Shown here: positions 30,889 to 38,222 of the stretch, piece after piece
Numbering within the stretch: the stretch's first letter is position 1
How the letters are laid out: every line of letters begins with the position of its first letter
Origin: Caldifarciminota bacterium
GTDB lineage: Bacteria; Hydrothermota; Tepidihabitantia; SM23-42
Assembly (NCBI GenBank): GCA_020355325.1
Contig: CP070664.1
Coordinates: forward strand, 1,642,168 to 1,682,308
Length of the DNA stretch: 40,141 nt
Direction of reading: 5' to 3'
The notes under the pieces: generated by a model
The model's input: the letters and a program-made list of their open reading frames with translations, nothing else
Told to the model about the DNA's origin: nothing
The model's database searches: none
Position numbers and translations under genes: made by a program

Positions 30889-32594
30889 TATTCCACCCTC
30901 GTCTCGCGAATAACTTCTTCAATTGTAGTCAGACCTTTTTCTAATTTTCGTAGCGCGGACTCACGGAGTGTCAACATCCCCTCCTTGATTGCAGTCTTTT
31001 CGATATCGTCGGTAGATGCTTTTTTCAGAATCAACTCTCTTATTTTCCCGGTAACGAGCATACTTTCAAATATGCCAAGCCTCCCCTTGTACCCTGTTCC
31101 ACGGCACTCATCACAGCCATCTCCTTTGTAGAAAGGGAAATCTGTCTTCTTTGGATCGAGACCAGCGTCGATTAAAACTTCAGGCGGATATTTCTCCACA
31201 CGCTGGCATTTACTACAGATCTTTCTTAAGAGCCTCTGTGATTGTATCGCTAACAGTGTCGACGCAATTAAAAATGGTTCGACATTCATGTTGATGAGCC
31301 TGGTTACCGTGGCTGCTGCTGAGTTCGTATGAACCGTGGAGAGCACGAGGTGACCGGTCAATGAAGCCCTGATTGAAATTTCTGCGGTCTCGAGGTCTCG
31401 AATTTCACCAACCATGATGATGTTGGGATCCTGACGAAGATACGAACGGAGTGCTGAGGCGAAGGTTAAACCAATCTTTTCGTGCACTTGCAGTTGATTG
31501 ATCCCGGTGAGTGAATATTCAATGGGATCTTCTGCCGTGATAATATTCAAACCAGGGTCATTCAACTCAGTCAAGGCAGAATAGAGTGTCGTCGTCTTAC
31601 CCGATCCTGTTGGTCCGGTAACGAGGACGATACCATACGGAGATTTGATGGCCTTGCGGAAGGATGCGAGCGTCTCTTCTTCATAACCCAAAAGGTCGAG
31701 GTTCAATTGTATAGTAGAACGGTCGAGGATTCTGAGTGCGACCTTTTCACCGAACAATGTGGGAACGGTTGAAACACGTATATCTATAATCTTATTATGG
31801 ACGCGCGCTTTTATTCGGCCGTCTTGCGGCAACCTTTTCTCTTCCACCTTGAGTTTCGCCATCACCTTAATGACCGTCGCGAGTGCCTTCGTCATCTTTC
31901 GCGGTGGTCTCATCACTTCATGCAAGATACCATCAATACGGTACCTGATGCGTAAATCATTTTCATAGGGCTCAACATGGACATCTGACACATTGAGTTC
32001 AACTGCGTCGGTGATAATTTTACTCGCCAACTTGAGCGCCGGACCACTGTCACTACTGTCCATGACTGATGTTAAGTCCTCTTCTTTCTTTACCAAAGTT
32101 TCATCAACAACCTGTACTTGTGCTCCGAGTGAATCTGCTGTCTCGATTTCATGCATAACATCGGTTAACAGTTTCTGGACATGATAGTGTGATTGAACGA
32201 CTTTCAAGATAGCTTCATCAGTCGCAACAACTGGTTCTATCTCAAAACCCGTGGCAAACTTTATGTCCTCTATCGCTGCGACATCACCCGGATTTACCAT
32301 GGCGAGGGTCAGTTTGCGGCCATATCGTTTAACTGGAATCACGAGATATTTTGCTGCAAGTTCACCAGGAATCAATTGCAATACAGCATCTTCGAGTTCC
32401 TGTTTTTTAAGGTCGAGTGCCTTAACACCGAAGTGCCGTGATAAAGCACCTAATAGTTCTTTTTCATTTATAAATCCCAGACTTACGAGAGTCGACCCAA
32501 GACGCGCACCATTTCTCTTCTGCTCGTCGAGCGCCTGATCAAGCATCTCTTCGGTGATTAATTTCTGTTTTAACAAAATCCTTCCTAATTGCAT
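30888..32594 (-). CDS. Assembly ATPase, PilB/GspE family (first of tandem pair)
   Basis: The 568-residue paralogue begins MQLGRILLKQKLITEEMLDQ, an MshEN-type domain. It then has SDVHVEPYENDLRIRYRIDG and Walker A GPTGSGKTTT. Further motifs are ITAEDPIEYSL, Walker B IIMVGEIRDLETAE and HLVLSTVHTNSA. The tetracysteine is in RKICSKCQ and CDECRGTGYKGR. It heads the pilus operon, and its promoter puts the -10 box TATATT 5 nt before ATG 32594, predicting a leaderless mRNA. The gene is divergent from the NamZ operon, with 97 bp between start codons. Which of the two PilB-like proteins is the pilus extension motor cannot be told from sequence. Confidence 0.9.
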   Translation of the reverse strand: MQLGRILLKQKLITEEMLDQALDEQKRNGARLGSTLVSLGFINEKELLGALSRHFGVKALDLKKQELEDAVLQLIPGELAAKYLVIPVKRYGRKLTLAMVNPGDVAAIEDIKFATGFEIEPVVATDEAILKVVQSHYHVQKLLTDVMHEIETADSLGAQVQVVDETLVKKEEDLTSVMDSSDSGPALKLASKIITDAVELNVSDVHVEPYENDLRIRYRIDGILHEVMRPPRKMTKALATVIKVMAKLKVEEKRLPQDGRIKARVHNKIIDIRVSTVPTLFGEKVALRILDRSTIQLNLDLLGYEEETLASFRKAIKSPYGIVLVTGPTGSGKTTTLYSALTELNDPGLNIITAEDPIEYSLTGINQLQVHEKIGLTFASALRSYLRQDPNIIMVGEIRDLETAEISIRASLTGHLVLSTVHTNSAAATVTRLINMNVEPFLIASTLLAIQSQRLLRKICSKCQRVEKYPPEVLIDAGLDPKKTDFPFYKGDGCDECRGTGYKGRLGIFESMLVTGKIRELILKKASTDDIEKTAIKEGMLTLRESALRKLEKGLTTIEEVIRETRVE

Positions 32595-32599
32595 GCTAT

Positions 32600-32628
32600 A
32601 ATATACTATAAATATCTAGAATTGTCAA
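32600..32628 (-). promoter_or_regulatory. Promoter of the pil operon, predicted leaderless transcript
   Basis: TTGACA, 17 nt, TATATT, then 5 nt to ATG 32594 on the minus strand. There is no room for a ribosome-binding site. Confidence 0.75.
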
Positions 32629-32657
32629 GAGGGAAGTTTAAGTGTCGGTAGATCGTA

Positions 32658-32686
32658 TTGACAGCCGTCTCTATTTGCAGTATAGT
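32658..32686 (+). promoter_or_regulatory. Promoter of the NamZ operon, predicted leaderless transcript
   Basis: TTGACA, 17 nt, TATAGT, then 5 nt to GTG 32692. An in-frame TAA lies two codons before the GTG, so no earlier start exists. Confidence 0.75.
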
Positions 32687-32691
32687 AAATC

Positions 32692-33855
32692 GTGCTCTTG
32701 GGTATCGATCGCCTCGTAGCGAGGCGCTTTACAAGCCTCTACAAGACCCGCATTGGTCTTTATAGCAATATCTCGTCATGCGATTCTCGCCTTCTGCCCA
32801 CTATTGAGATACTACGCCGGCACAAATTATGTAACGTGACGATGATACTAGCACCAGAACACGGTCTCTTTGGTGCACAACAAGACCAAGAGCGATCAAA
32901 AGATTACTACGACCGACGCAGAAAAATGTGGGTCTACAGCCTTTACGGGAAAAAACTTGTACCAGATATGAGTACCTCAAAAAAAATAGACACTCTGGTC
33001 ATTGATGTACAGGATATCGGTACACGCTATTATACGTTTGTGTGGTCAGCAGTGTTATTAATACAGCACATGGCTCAGCTCAATAAAAAGGTGATTATAT
33101 TAGATCGACCAAACCCCTTGAATGGTACGACTATTGAGGGACCGGTATTGACGATGAGTCATAGGTCATTTGTTGGGCTCTATCCAATACCCGTGCGCCA
33201 TGGCCTTACCATTGCTGAGTTGTGCAATTTCATTAATACGGAATATGACATTGGCGCTGACATTGAGGTTATACCGATGAAAGGATGGCATCGTCGTTTT
33301 TTTTACCATGATACAGGACTTCACTGGACAATACCATCGCCTAATATGCCTTCATATACCACCGCCTTCGTGTATCCGGGTATGTGTCTTTTAGAAGGAA
33401 CAAATGTATCAGAAGGGAGAGGAACAACGCGGCCATTCGAACTATTCGGAGCGCCATGGATCGATCCATTTCAACTCGTCAGAACACTACAAAACAAGCA
33501 TCTTGCCGGAGCAGCATTCCGACCAACCGTTTTTATCCCAACATTTCATAAATTTAAGAATGAGTTGTGCGGTGGAGCACACATCTACATAACAGACATA
33601 AAAAAATTTGAGCCTGTCGTGACAGGTCTCACAATCATAAAAGTTATACGAGATCTCTACCGCCATCGATTCGCGTGGCGAAAGCCTCCCTATGAGTTTG
33701 AAAAACATAAGTTACCATTTGATATATTGATTGGTAATGAATGGGTTAGAAAGGCGATTGAAAATGGTGTATCGATCAATACAATACAGAAAAGGTGGCA
33801 AAAAGACCTCAATCAGTTTAAAAAAATGAGGAAGAAGTATCTCCTGTACACATGA
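32692..33855 (+). CDS. Exo-beta-N-acetylmuramidase NamZ-like (DUF1343/YbbC, GH171), without signal peptide
   Basis: NamZ of Bacillus subtilis releases MurNAc from the non-reducing end of peptidoglycan fragments. The 387-residue protein has the DUF1343 signatures APEHGLFGAQQDQE and DVQDIGTRYYTFVW. It also has LDRPNPLNG, EGPVL, PSPNMPS and EGTNVSEGRGTTRPFE, then PFDILIGNE near the end. Secreted members carry a signal peptide; here GTG 32692 opens directly into the first domain strand (LGIDRLVARRF), and an in-frame stop two codons upstream rules out an N-terminal extension. Cytoplasmic action is therefore predicted. It is first of four genes whose products match MurNAc recycling. Start codon and promoter imply a leaderless mRNA. 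Confidence 0.88.
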   Translation: MLLGIDRLVARRFTSLYKTRIGLYSNISSCDSRLLPTIEILRRHKLCNVTMILAPEHGLFGAQQDQERSKDYYDRRRKMWVYSLYGKKLVPDMSTSKKIDTLVIDVQDIGTRYYTFVWSAVLLIQHMAQLNKKVIILDRPNPLNGTTIEGPVLTMSHRSFVGLYPIPVRHGLTIAELCNFINTEYDIGADIEVIPMKGWHRRFFYHDTGLHWTIPSPNMPSYTTAFVYPGMCLLEGTNVSEGRGTTRPFELFGAPWIDPFQLVRTLQNKHLAGAAFRPTVFIPTFHKFKNELCGGAHIYITDIKKFEPVVTGLTIIKVIRDLYRHRFAWRKPPYEFEKHKLPFDILIGNEWVRKAIENGVSINTIQKRWQKDLNQFKKMRKKYLLYT

Positions 33856-33922
33856 CACGAATGAAAACGAATATCTCAAACGCACAACATGTGGTAACAT
33901 ATGTGTATATTTGTGGCTCACC

Positions 33923-34816
33923 ATGAATGCAATAATTCCTGCTGCAGGCATCGGTAAACGCATGCAGCCTATAACGCATTATATACCGAAGGCACTTTTA
34001 CCCATCGTTTATCGTCCTCTCATTGAGATAATTATAACACAACTTATGAAGAGCGGAATAGAAAAAATTGGCATCAATCTATTTCACAAAGCAGATGTAA
34101 TACAAGCGTTCCTCCATAAATTTCAAACTCATCTTTCGACAGTACTCGAAAACGAGCTTTCAGGAACGGGCGGCGCACTACGAAATTTTACTGACTTCTT
34201 CACAGAAGATATTATTGTTCATAACGGTGATGTGCTTTCGAACATCAATCTCGGTGATGCAGTGAAGTTCCACACACAGAGAAAACCTATGGCAACTCTC
34301 CTTGTCACAAAAAATCCCGGTACAAATGTAATCAATCTCAATAGCCATTACCGCATAACAGACATCAGCACTCATGACATGCCCGACCATTATACCTTTA
34401 CTGGAATTGCAATACTGTCAAAAAAGATAGCTGACTATTTCCCAAAGAGAGCATGTTTTAGCATCATCGATATTTATCGAAGACTTATCGATGAAGACGC
34501 ATTCATTGTGGGATTGCCAACAAAGGAGCAGTGGTATGATATTGGGTCACACTACGCGTACTGGAAGGTGCACCACGATATTTTAAACCGAAAGGTGACA
34601 TTCAAAGAAGTCGCTGTACATACCCCACTCTATATCCACCATTCGAGCATTGTACACACTGAAAACATAACGGGTTTCGTGAGCATTGGACCGGGATGTT
34701 ACGTAGCCGAACATGTTTCGTTAAACAATACGATCATATTTGCAAAGAGTAGAATCGAAAAAGGTAACTACACAAATTGTCTACTATCGAAGGCATTTTG
34801 TATTTCAGTACAATGA
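33923..34816 (+). CDS. Sugar-1-phosphate nucleotidyltransferase, MurU-like (MurNAc-1-P uridylyltransferase)
   Basis: The product belongs to the NTP-transferase family: PAAGIGKRMQPITHYIPKAL with the nucleotide-binding Gly loop and catalytic Lys. TGGALRNF, VHNGDVLSNIN with the metal Asp, TFTGIAIL and WYDIGSHYAYWKVH follow. A C-terminal part (about 235-297) resembles left-handed beta-helix repeats (YIHHSSIVHTENI and on), which short MurU of Pseudomonas lacks. The specific assignment as MurU rests on the adjacent AmgK-like kinase and NamZ. Alternatives are glucose-1-P or mannose-1-P transferases. The frame opens at TTG 33911, but ATG 33923 (MNAIIPAAG) is the family-like start. The stop overlaps the kinase start (ATGA). 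Confidence 0.8.
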   Translation: MNAIIPAAGIGKRMQPITHYIPKALLPIVYRPLIEIIITQLMKSGIEKIGINLFHKADVIQAFLHKFQTHLSTVLENELSGTGGALRNFTDFFTEDIIVHNGDVLSNINLGDAVKFHTQRKPMATLLVTKNPGTNVINLNSHYRITDISTHDMPDHYTFTGIAILSKKIADYFPKRACFSIIDIYRRLIDEDAFIVGLPTKEQWYDIGSHYAYWKVHHDILNRKVTFKEVAVHTPLYIHHSSIVHTENITGFVSIGPGCYVAEHVSLNNTIIFAKSRIEKGNYTNCLLSKAFCISVQ

Positions 34817-35757
34817 GCATGCATCGCTGGGCAAAGGAGTACACCATTATTGAGGAAATAAATACAGGAGGGTCTGATCGCCAATTTTATCGATGCGTGA
34901 AGGATAAGAAAAACTACATTCTTGTTAAGGACAAAGACATAAGAAATTACCTCAAGTTACAGAAACATCTGGAGCGACGAGGTATTGGTGTCCCCCAAAT
35001 CTACGAGATAGATGAAAAGAAACACACAATTCTCATGGAAGACTTAGGTGAAGAATCGCTGTACGCATTGGTACGAAAAAAGAAGAGGAATATCCTGCGC
35101 TTATATCGAATGGCAATTCGTGAGCTGATCAAGATACAGGTTGATGCCTATCCTCGCGTTCCTGTCAATGTTTATTACGACCACGAACATATCTCATGGG
35201 AGCAAGACTATTTTCGCACATTCTTTCTCCATCAATTCTGCGGAATACCAGAAAAAAAGCTTAACATACTCGATTCTGATTTTCGACAACTCGCAAGAAC
35301 GTTACTGGAAGAAGCAAAAAGAATGACCACATTTTTGATGCATCGTGATTATCAATCACAAAACATTTTTATAAAAAATGGAAGAATACGAATTATTGAT
35401 TTCCAATCGGCCAGAGTTGGCCCTCTCACGTACGATCTTGCTGCACTCCTCAAGGACGCGTACGTTCATATTTCAAAAAAATGGGAGCGAATCCTCGTCG
35501 ACTATTACCTGTATTGCCTCAAGAAAAAGGGAGTTCAGATTAAAAAAAATGCATTTCTTAACGTGTATCATCTTTCAGGACTGCAGCGAAACATGCAGGC
35601 GCTCGGTGCCTTTGCTTATCTATCACTCAAAAAAAAGAAAAACCATTTCAGACAGCATATTCCCCGCGGACTGCAACTATTACAATCAGGATTAAAGAAC
35701 GCGCCGTTTCAACACTTATCGAAAATTGTTAATGACGTTGTTGGCCGCTTCTATTAA
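34813..35757 (+). CDS. amgK: Anomeric MurNAc/GlcNAc kinase, AmgK-like (APH fold)
   Basis: AmgK phosphorylates MurNAc (and GlcNAc) at the anomeric position for salvage to UDP-MurNAc. The 314-residue protein has an APH-type kinase fold: GGSDRQFYR near the N-terminus, ILMEDLGEESLY, catalytic HRDYQSQNIFI, and metal-binding IDFQSARVGPLTYDLAALL followed by KDAYV. The last motif is close to the IDFQDA-GP-TYDL--LLRDAYV of known AmgK proteins. The frame is open further upstream, but ATG 34813 overlaps the murU stop (ATGA), the expected coupling. The murU-amgK pair is the established two-step route from MurNAc to UDP-MurNAc that bypasses MurA/MurB. Next gene starts 3 nt after the stop. Confidence 0.85.
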   Translation: MSMHRWAKEYTIIEEINTGGSDRQFYRCVKDKKNYILVKDKDIRNYLKLQKHLERRGIGVPQIYEIDEKKHTILMEDLGEESLYALVRKKKRNILRLYRMAIRELIKIQVDAYPRVPVNVYYDHEHISWEQDYFRTFFLHQFCGIPEKKLNILDSDFRQLARTLLEEAKRMTTFLMHRDYQSQNIFIKNGRIRIIDFQSARVGPLTYDLAALLKDAYVHISKKWERILVDYYLYCLKKKGVQIKKNAFLNVYHLSGLQRNMQALGAFAYLSLKKKKNHFRQHIPRGLQLLQSGLKNAPFQHLSKIVNDVVGRFY

Positions 35758-35759
35758 TA

Positions 35760-36821
35760 ATGTTTACGGTACTTCATCGATTTCTATCACACTCTGTTTC
35801 ACAAAAAAAATTCCCGGGATGTGTCTGTTGGATTGGTAACGACAGGCAAACGCTATTCTTCGAATCATTCGGCTATGCCCAGGTTATTCCTCGAAAGATA
35901 AAAATGAAAAAAGACACGATATTTGACCTCGCATCAATCACGAAACCAATCGCTACTGCTTTTTCAATCATGCTCCTGTACGAGAAAAAAGAACTCGACT
36001 TAGACACTACTATTGAACACTTTTTGAGTCCTTTTAAGAATAAAATCAATGGCAAGAAAACGATACGTGAGCTTTTAACTCATCAGGCCGGCTTGCCTGC
36101 CTGGTTTCCGATATACCTCCTTCCTGAAGATAAGAGGATAGCATTTCTCGCTGAAATAACCACCGGTAAGAATGAAGTCGTGTATTCCTGTCTCGGTTAC
36201 ATTGTACTCGGAAAGATTGTCGAGACGATCACAGGCCTCACACTGGACACCTCCTGTTATCGCATGATGTATAAACGGCTCGGCTTAAGGAGCACGATGT
36301 TCAAACCGGTGAAGAGCCATAACATTGCTGCCACTGAATTCGGTAATAGCCATGAAAAAGATCTTGCGTCAAAGTACGGTAATGTCGCTCACGTGCCGTG
36401 GCGTGATTACGTCATCAGAGGCGAGGTTCATGACGGCAATTGCTTTTACGCATTTCATGGGGTATCGGGTAATGCAGGATTGTTCTCGAACGCCGCTGAT
36501 TTAGCAACAATTGCACGTGCTTTCCTCGCGGGTGAGGTAGTACAGCTCTCGACAGTACGACTCATGAATAAGAAGTATACCCGGGGAAAAGAGAAGCGCG
36601 GATTAGGTTGGGTTATTGACCCCTATCCGGGCATACTCTCTTCTGCAACATTCAGCCATACAGGCTTTACTGGCACCATGCTCCTCGTTGAACCGAAGAA
36701 AAAATTAATAATTATTTTATTAACGAATGCCGTGCACCCGAAAGTCAGGCTGGGCGTGATGCCAAAGATTAGAGAAACTGTGGTCAAGATAACAGACGAA
36801 ATCCTAAACACTAAATCCTAA
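35760..36821 (+). CDS. Serine beta-lactamase-family hydrolase, AmiE-like (muropeptide amidase candidate), without signal peptide
   Basis: The 353-residue protein has the serine-hydrolase motifs S-x-x-K (Ser59-Ile-Thr-Lys62 in DLASITK) and HTG (His300-Thr301-Gly302). The middle motif is Tyr142-Ser-Cys instead of the usual Y-x-N. The stretch GEVHDGNCFYAFHGVSGNAG, followed by LFSNAADLA, is characteristic of the family that includes Bacillus AmiE (YbbE). AmiE removes peptides from MurNAc and is encoded beside namZ there. Bacillus AmiE is secreted; here ATG 35760 starts without a signal peptide and upstream in-frame TGA blocks extension. It is last in the NamZ-MurU-AmgK operon, so it likely strips peptide stems before or after NamZ. 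A penicillin-binding or esterase role is an alternative. Confidence 0.8.
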   Translation: MFTVLHRFLSHSVSQKKFPGCVCWIGNDRQTLFFESFGYAQVIPRKIKMKKDTIFDLASITKPIATAFSIMLLYEKKELDLDTTIEHFLSPFKNKINGKKTIRELLTHQAGLPAWFPIYLLPEDKRIAFLAEITTGKNEVVYSCLGYIVLGKIVETITGLTLDTSCYRMMYKRLGLRSTMFKPVKSHNIAATEFGNSHEKDLASKYGNVAHVPWRDYVIRGEVHDGNCFYAFHGVSGNAGLFSNAADLATIARAFLAGEVVQLSTVRLMNKKYTRGKEKRGLGWVIDPYPGILSSATFSHTGFTGTMLLVEPKKKLIIILLTNAVHPKVRLGVMPKIRETVVKITDEILNTKS

Positions 36822-36866
36822 ACAATCTCAAATATCAAAAATCCAATGACCAAAACAGCTTTGAAT
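36822..36866 (+). repeat. CAAAT-rich 3' flank repeat after the AmiE-like gene
   Basis: ACAATCTCAAATATCAAAAA and TCCAATGACCAAAAC follow the stop region directly. Similar A/C-rich words (CAAATATCAAATTAC, GACAAATGTCAAACGCC) begin right after the stops of the isocitrate dehydrogenase and lyase genes, in the same orientation relative to the upstream gene. Confidence 0.5.
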
Positions 36867-36870
36867 TCAC

Positions 36871-37263
36871 TCAGAATTCATGCACGAATATGAGATATCC
36901 TACGGCCAAGCCGACACCATTCCAAAAAAGATCCTTCCAGGAAAAGTACCCCTTTTTCTTTTTGTCATAAATTTCCTTCCCGATACCGAAAAGAGCCGTT
37001 ATAGAAATCGAGTACACCTTACCCAATTCCTCGTCTCCTTTTAGACGCGAAGCATACAAGTAGTATGTAAGACCAGGAAGAGCAGCACTGACCGAGAAGT
37101 GTAGAAATTTATCCTGTGAAAACCAAACATCTTGAACAGACTGCATGACTGATTCTCTTCTATAATACGCTTCGTGTATCGCTGTCGAATCATCAAGAAC
37201 GTCAATACACTGAGCTAATGTACCTGAACAGAGAGTAAGAAAGACAACCAACCACCTGAACAT
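36871..37263 (-). CDS. YfiM-like (DUF2279-type) exported small protein
   Basis: The 130-residue protein starts with a signal peptide (MFRWLVVFLTLCSGTLAQ). After it come WFSQDKFLHFSVSAALPGL, then ITALFGIGKEIYDKKKKGYF, then SWKDLFWNGVGLAVGYLI. The DK-LHF and GKE-YD----GYFSWKDL--N--G signatures are those I associate with the YfiM/DUF2279 family, small envelope proteins of unknown function. One or two helical hydrophobic stretches suggest membrane association. A Cys in LCSG could be a lipidation site, but the lipobox is poor. Its own promoter puts the -10 box 7 nt before ATG 37263. The gene converges on the AmiE-like gene and diverges from the ABC operon. Confidence 0.7.
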   Translation of the reverse strand: MFRWLVVFLTLCSGTLAQCIDVLDDSTAIHEAYYRRESVMQSVQDVWFSQDKFLHFSVSAALPGLTYYLYASRLKGDEELGKVYSISITALFGIGKEIYDKKKKGYFSWKDLFWNGVGLAVGYLIFVHEF

Positions 37264-37270
37264 GTGTATG

Positions 37271-37298
37271 ATTATAAGTCAATTCATTCGGCTGTCAA
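37271..37298 (-). promoter_or_regulatory. Promoter of the YfiM-like gene, predicted leaderless transcript
   Basis: TTGACA, 16 nt, TATAAT, 7 nt, ATG (minus strand). This is the closest match to consensus among the leaderless-type promoters in the window. Confidence 0.8.
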
Positions 37299-37372
37299 GC
37301 AAAAAGACCCGAGATGTCCGTAAAAAACCAGAGAATGATGACGAGCGTTTCAAAATGGTTTGAACTACACTC

Positions 37373-37400
37373 TTTACAAAATCTCTTTTTTCACTATAAT
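37373..37400 (+). promoter_or_regulatory. Promoter of the ABC exporter operon, near-leaderless
   Basis: TTTACA, 16 nt, TATAAT, then 9 nt (TTTTTAAAA) to ATG 37410. No Shine-Dalgarno is present. The -10 box lies inside the longer open frame that begins at 37314, which argues for ATG 37410 as the true start. Confidence 0.65.
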
Positions 37401-37409
37401 TTTTTAAAA

Positions 37410-38177
37410 ATGGAGACTTCCATTACATTAAAAAATATTACTCGGTCATTTAAAACTCATTTTTGGGAAAAGGAAAAAGAGGTATTACGCGGCATTTCGC
37501 TCGAAGTCTATAAGGGTGAGGTATTCGGTTTTCTCGGTCCCAATGGTGCAGGAAAGACGACCACGATAAAGATAATTACTGGATTAATCAGGCCAGACTC
37601 AGGAACTGTAAGTATATTTGGAAACCCTGCCGATTCGCTCGAAGCGAAAAAGCGGATCGGATTTCTTCCTGAATCACCATTTTTTTATGAACACCTGACA
37701 GGGTTTGAATTTCTAAAAATACACGCGCTGCTCAGTAATTATAAAGATTGTAAAAAAGCAGTAATCGAATCATTACACAGGCTTGGACTCAAAGAGGCAA
37801 CAAATCTACCGTTGCGAAAGTATTCACGCGGTATGCTTCAGAGAATAGGAATTTGTCAGGCCTTAATTGGAAATCCAGATTTACTCATTCTGGACGAACC
37901 ACTCACCGGGCTCGATCCGATTGGTAGGAAAGAAATAAAGGATTTGATCCTGGAAGAAAAGGCAAAAGGAAAAACAATCTTCTTTTCCTCACATATACTG
38001 CCCGATGCCGAAGCGGTTTGTGACCGCATAGGGATCATAATAGACGGTGAAATAATGCAGGTGGGCAATTTGGCAATACTCTTGAAGAAGGATGTGAAAA
38101 CCGACGAGATTTCGCTCGAGGATTGGTTCTTTAAACAGGTAAAGGGTTCTCCCGTTGAGATAAGAGATAAGCTATGA
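37410..38177 (+). CDS. ABC transporter ATP-binding protein (ABC-2 type exporter)
   Basis: The 255-residue ATPase starts METSITLKNITRSFKTHFW. It has Walker A GPNGAGKTT, the Q-loop region FLPESPFFYEHLT, signature YSRGMLQRIG, Walker B LLILDEPLTGLDP and switch His in FSSHILPDAE. The signature reads YSRGM as in many CcmA/NosF-type exporters of the ABC-2 class. ATG 37410 is chosen from the promoter position and family start; the frame is open to 37314. The permease gene follows after 45 nt. Substrate is unknown. No accessory periplasmic gene is adjacent. Confidence 0.92.
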   Translation: METSITLKNITRSFKTHFWEKEKEVLRGISLEVYKGEVFGFLGPNGAGKTTTIKIITGLIRPDSGTVSIFGNPADSLEAKKRIGFLPESPFFYEHLTGFEFLKIHALLSNYKDCKKAVIESLHRLGLKEATNLPLRKYSRGMLQRIGICQALIGNPDLLILDEPLTGLDPIGRKEIKDLILEEKAKGKTIFFSSHILPDAEAVCDRIGIIIDGEIMQVGNLAILLKKDVKTDEISLEDWFFKQVKGSPVEIRDKL

Positions 38178-38222
38178 GGATTAAAAATATCAAAAAAATA
38201 GCACTGCTCAGAACGAACGATT

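Noticed and set aside
32710-32726. Perfect hairpin CGCCTCG-TAG-CGAGGCG near the namZ start
   Set aside because: It lies within codons for the conserved start of the protein; it could affect a leaderless mRNA, but one palindrome in coding sequence is weak evidence.
36862-36880. TGAATTC/GAATTCA inverted repeat between the AmiE-like and YfiM-like genes as a bidirectional terminator
   Set aside because: The stem is short and AT-rich with no U-tract on either side; the convergent position is suggestive but not enough.
37314-37409. N-terminal extension of the ABC ATPase
   Set aside because: The promoter -10 box lies inside it, the residues are not family-like, and ATG 37410 begins the standard domain.
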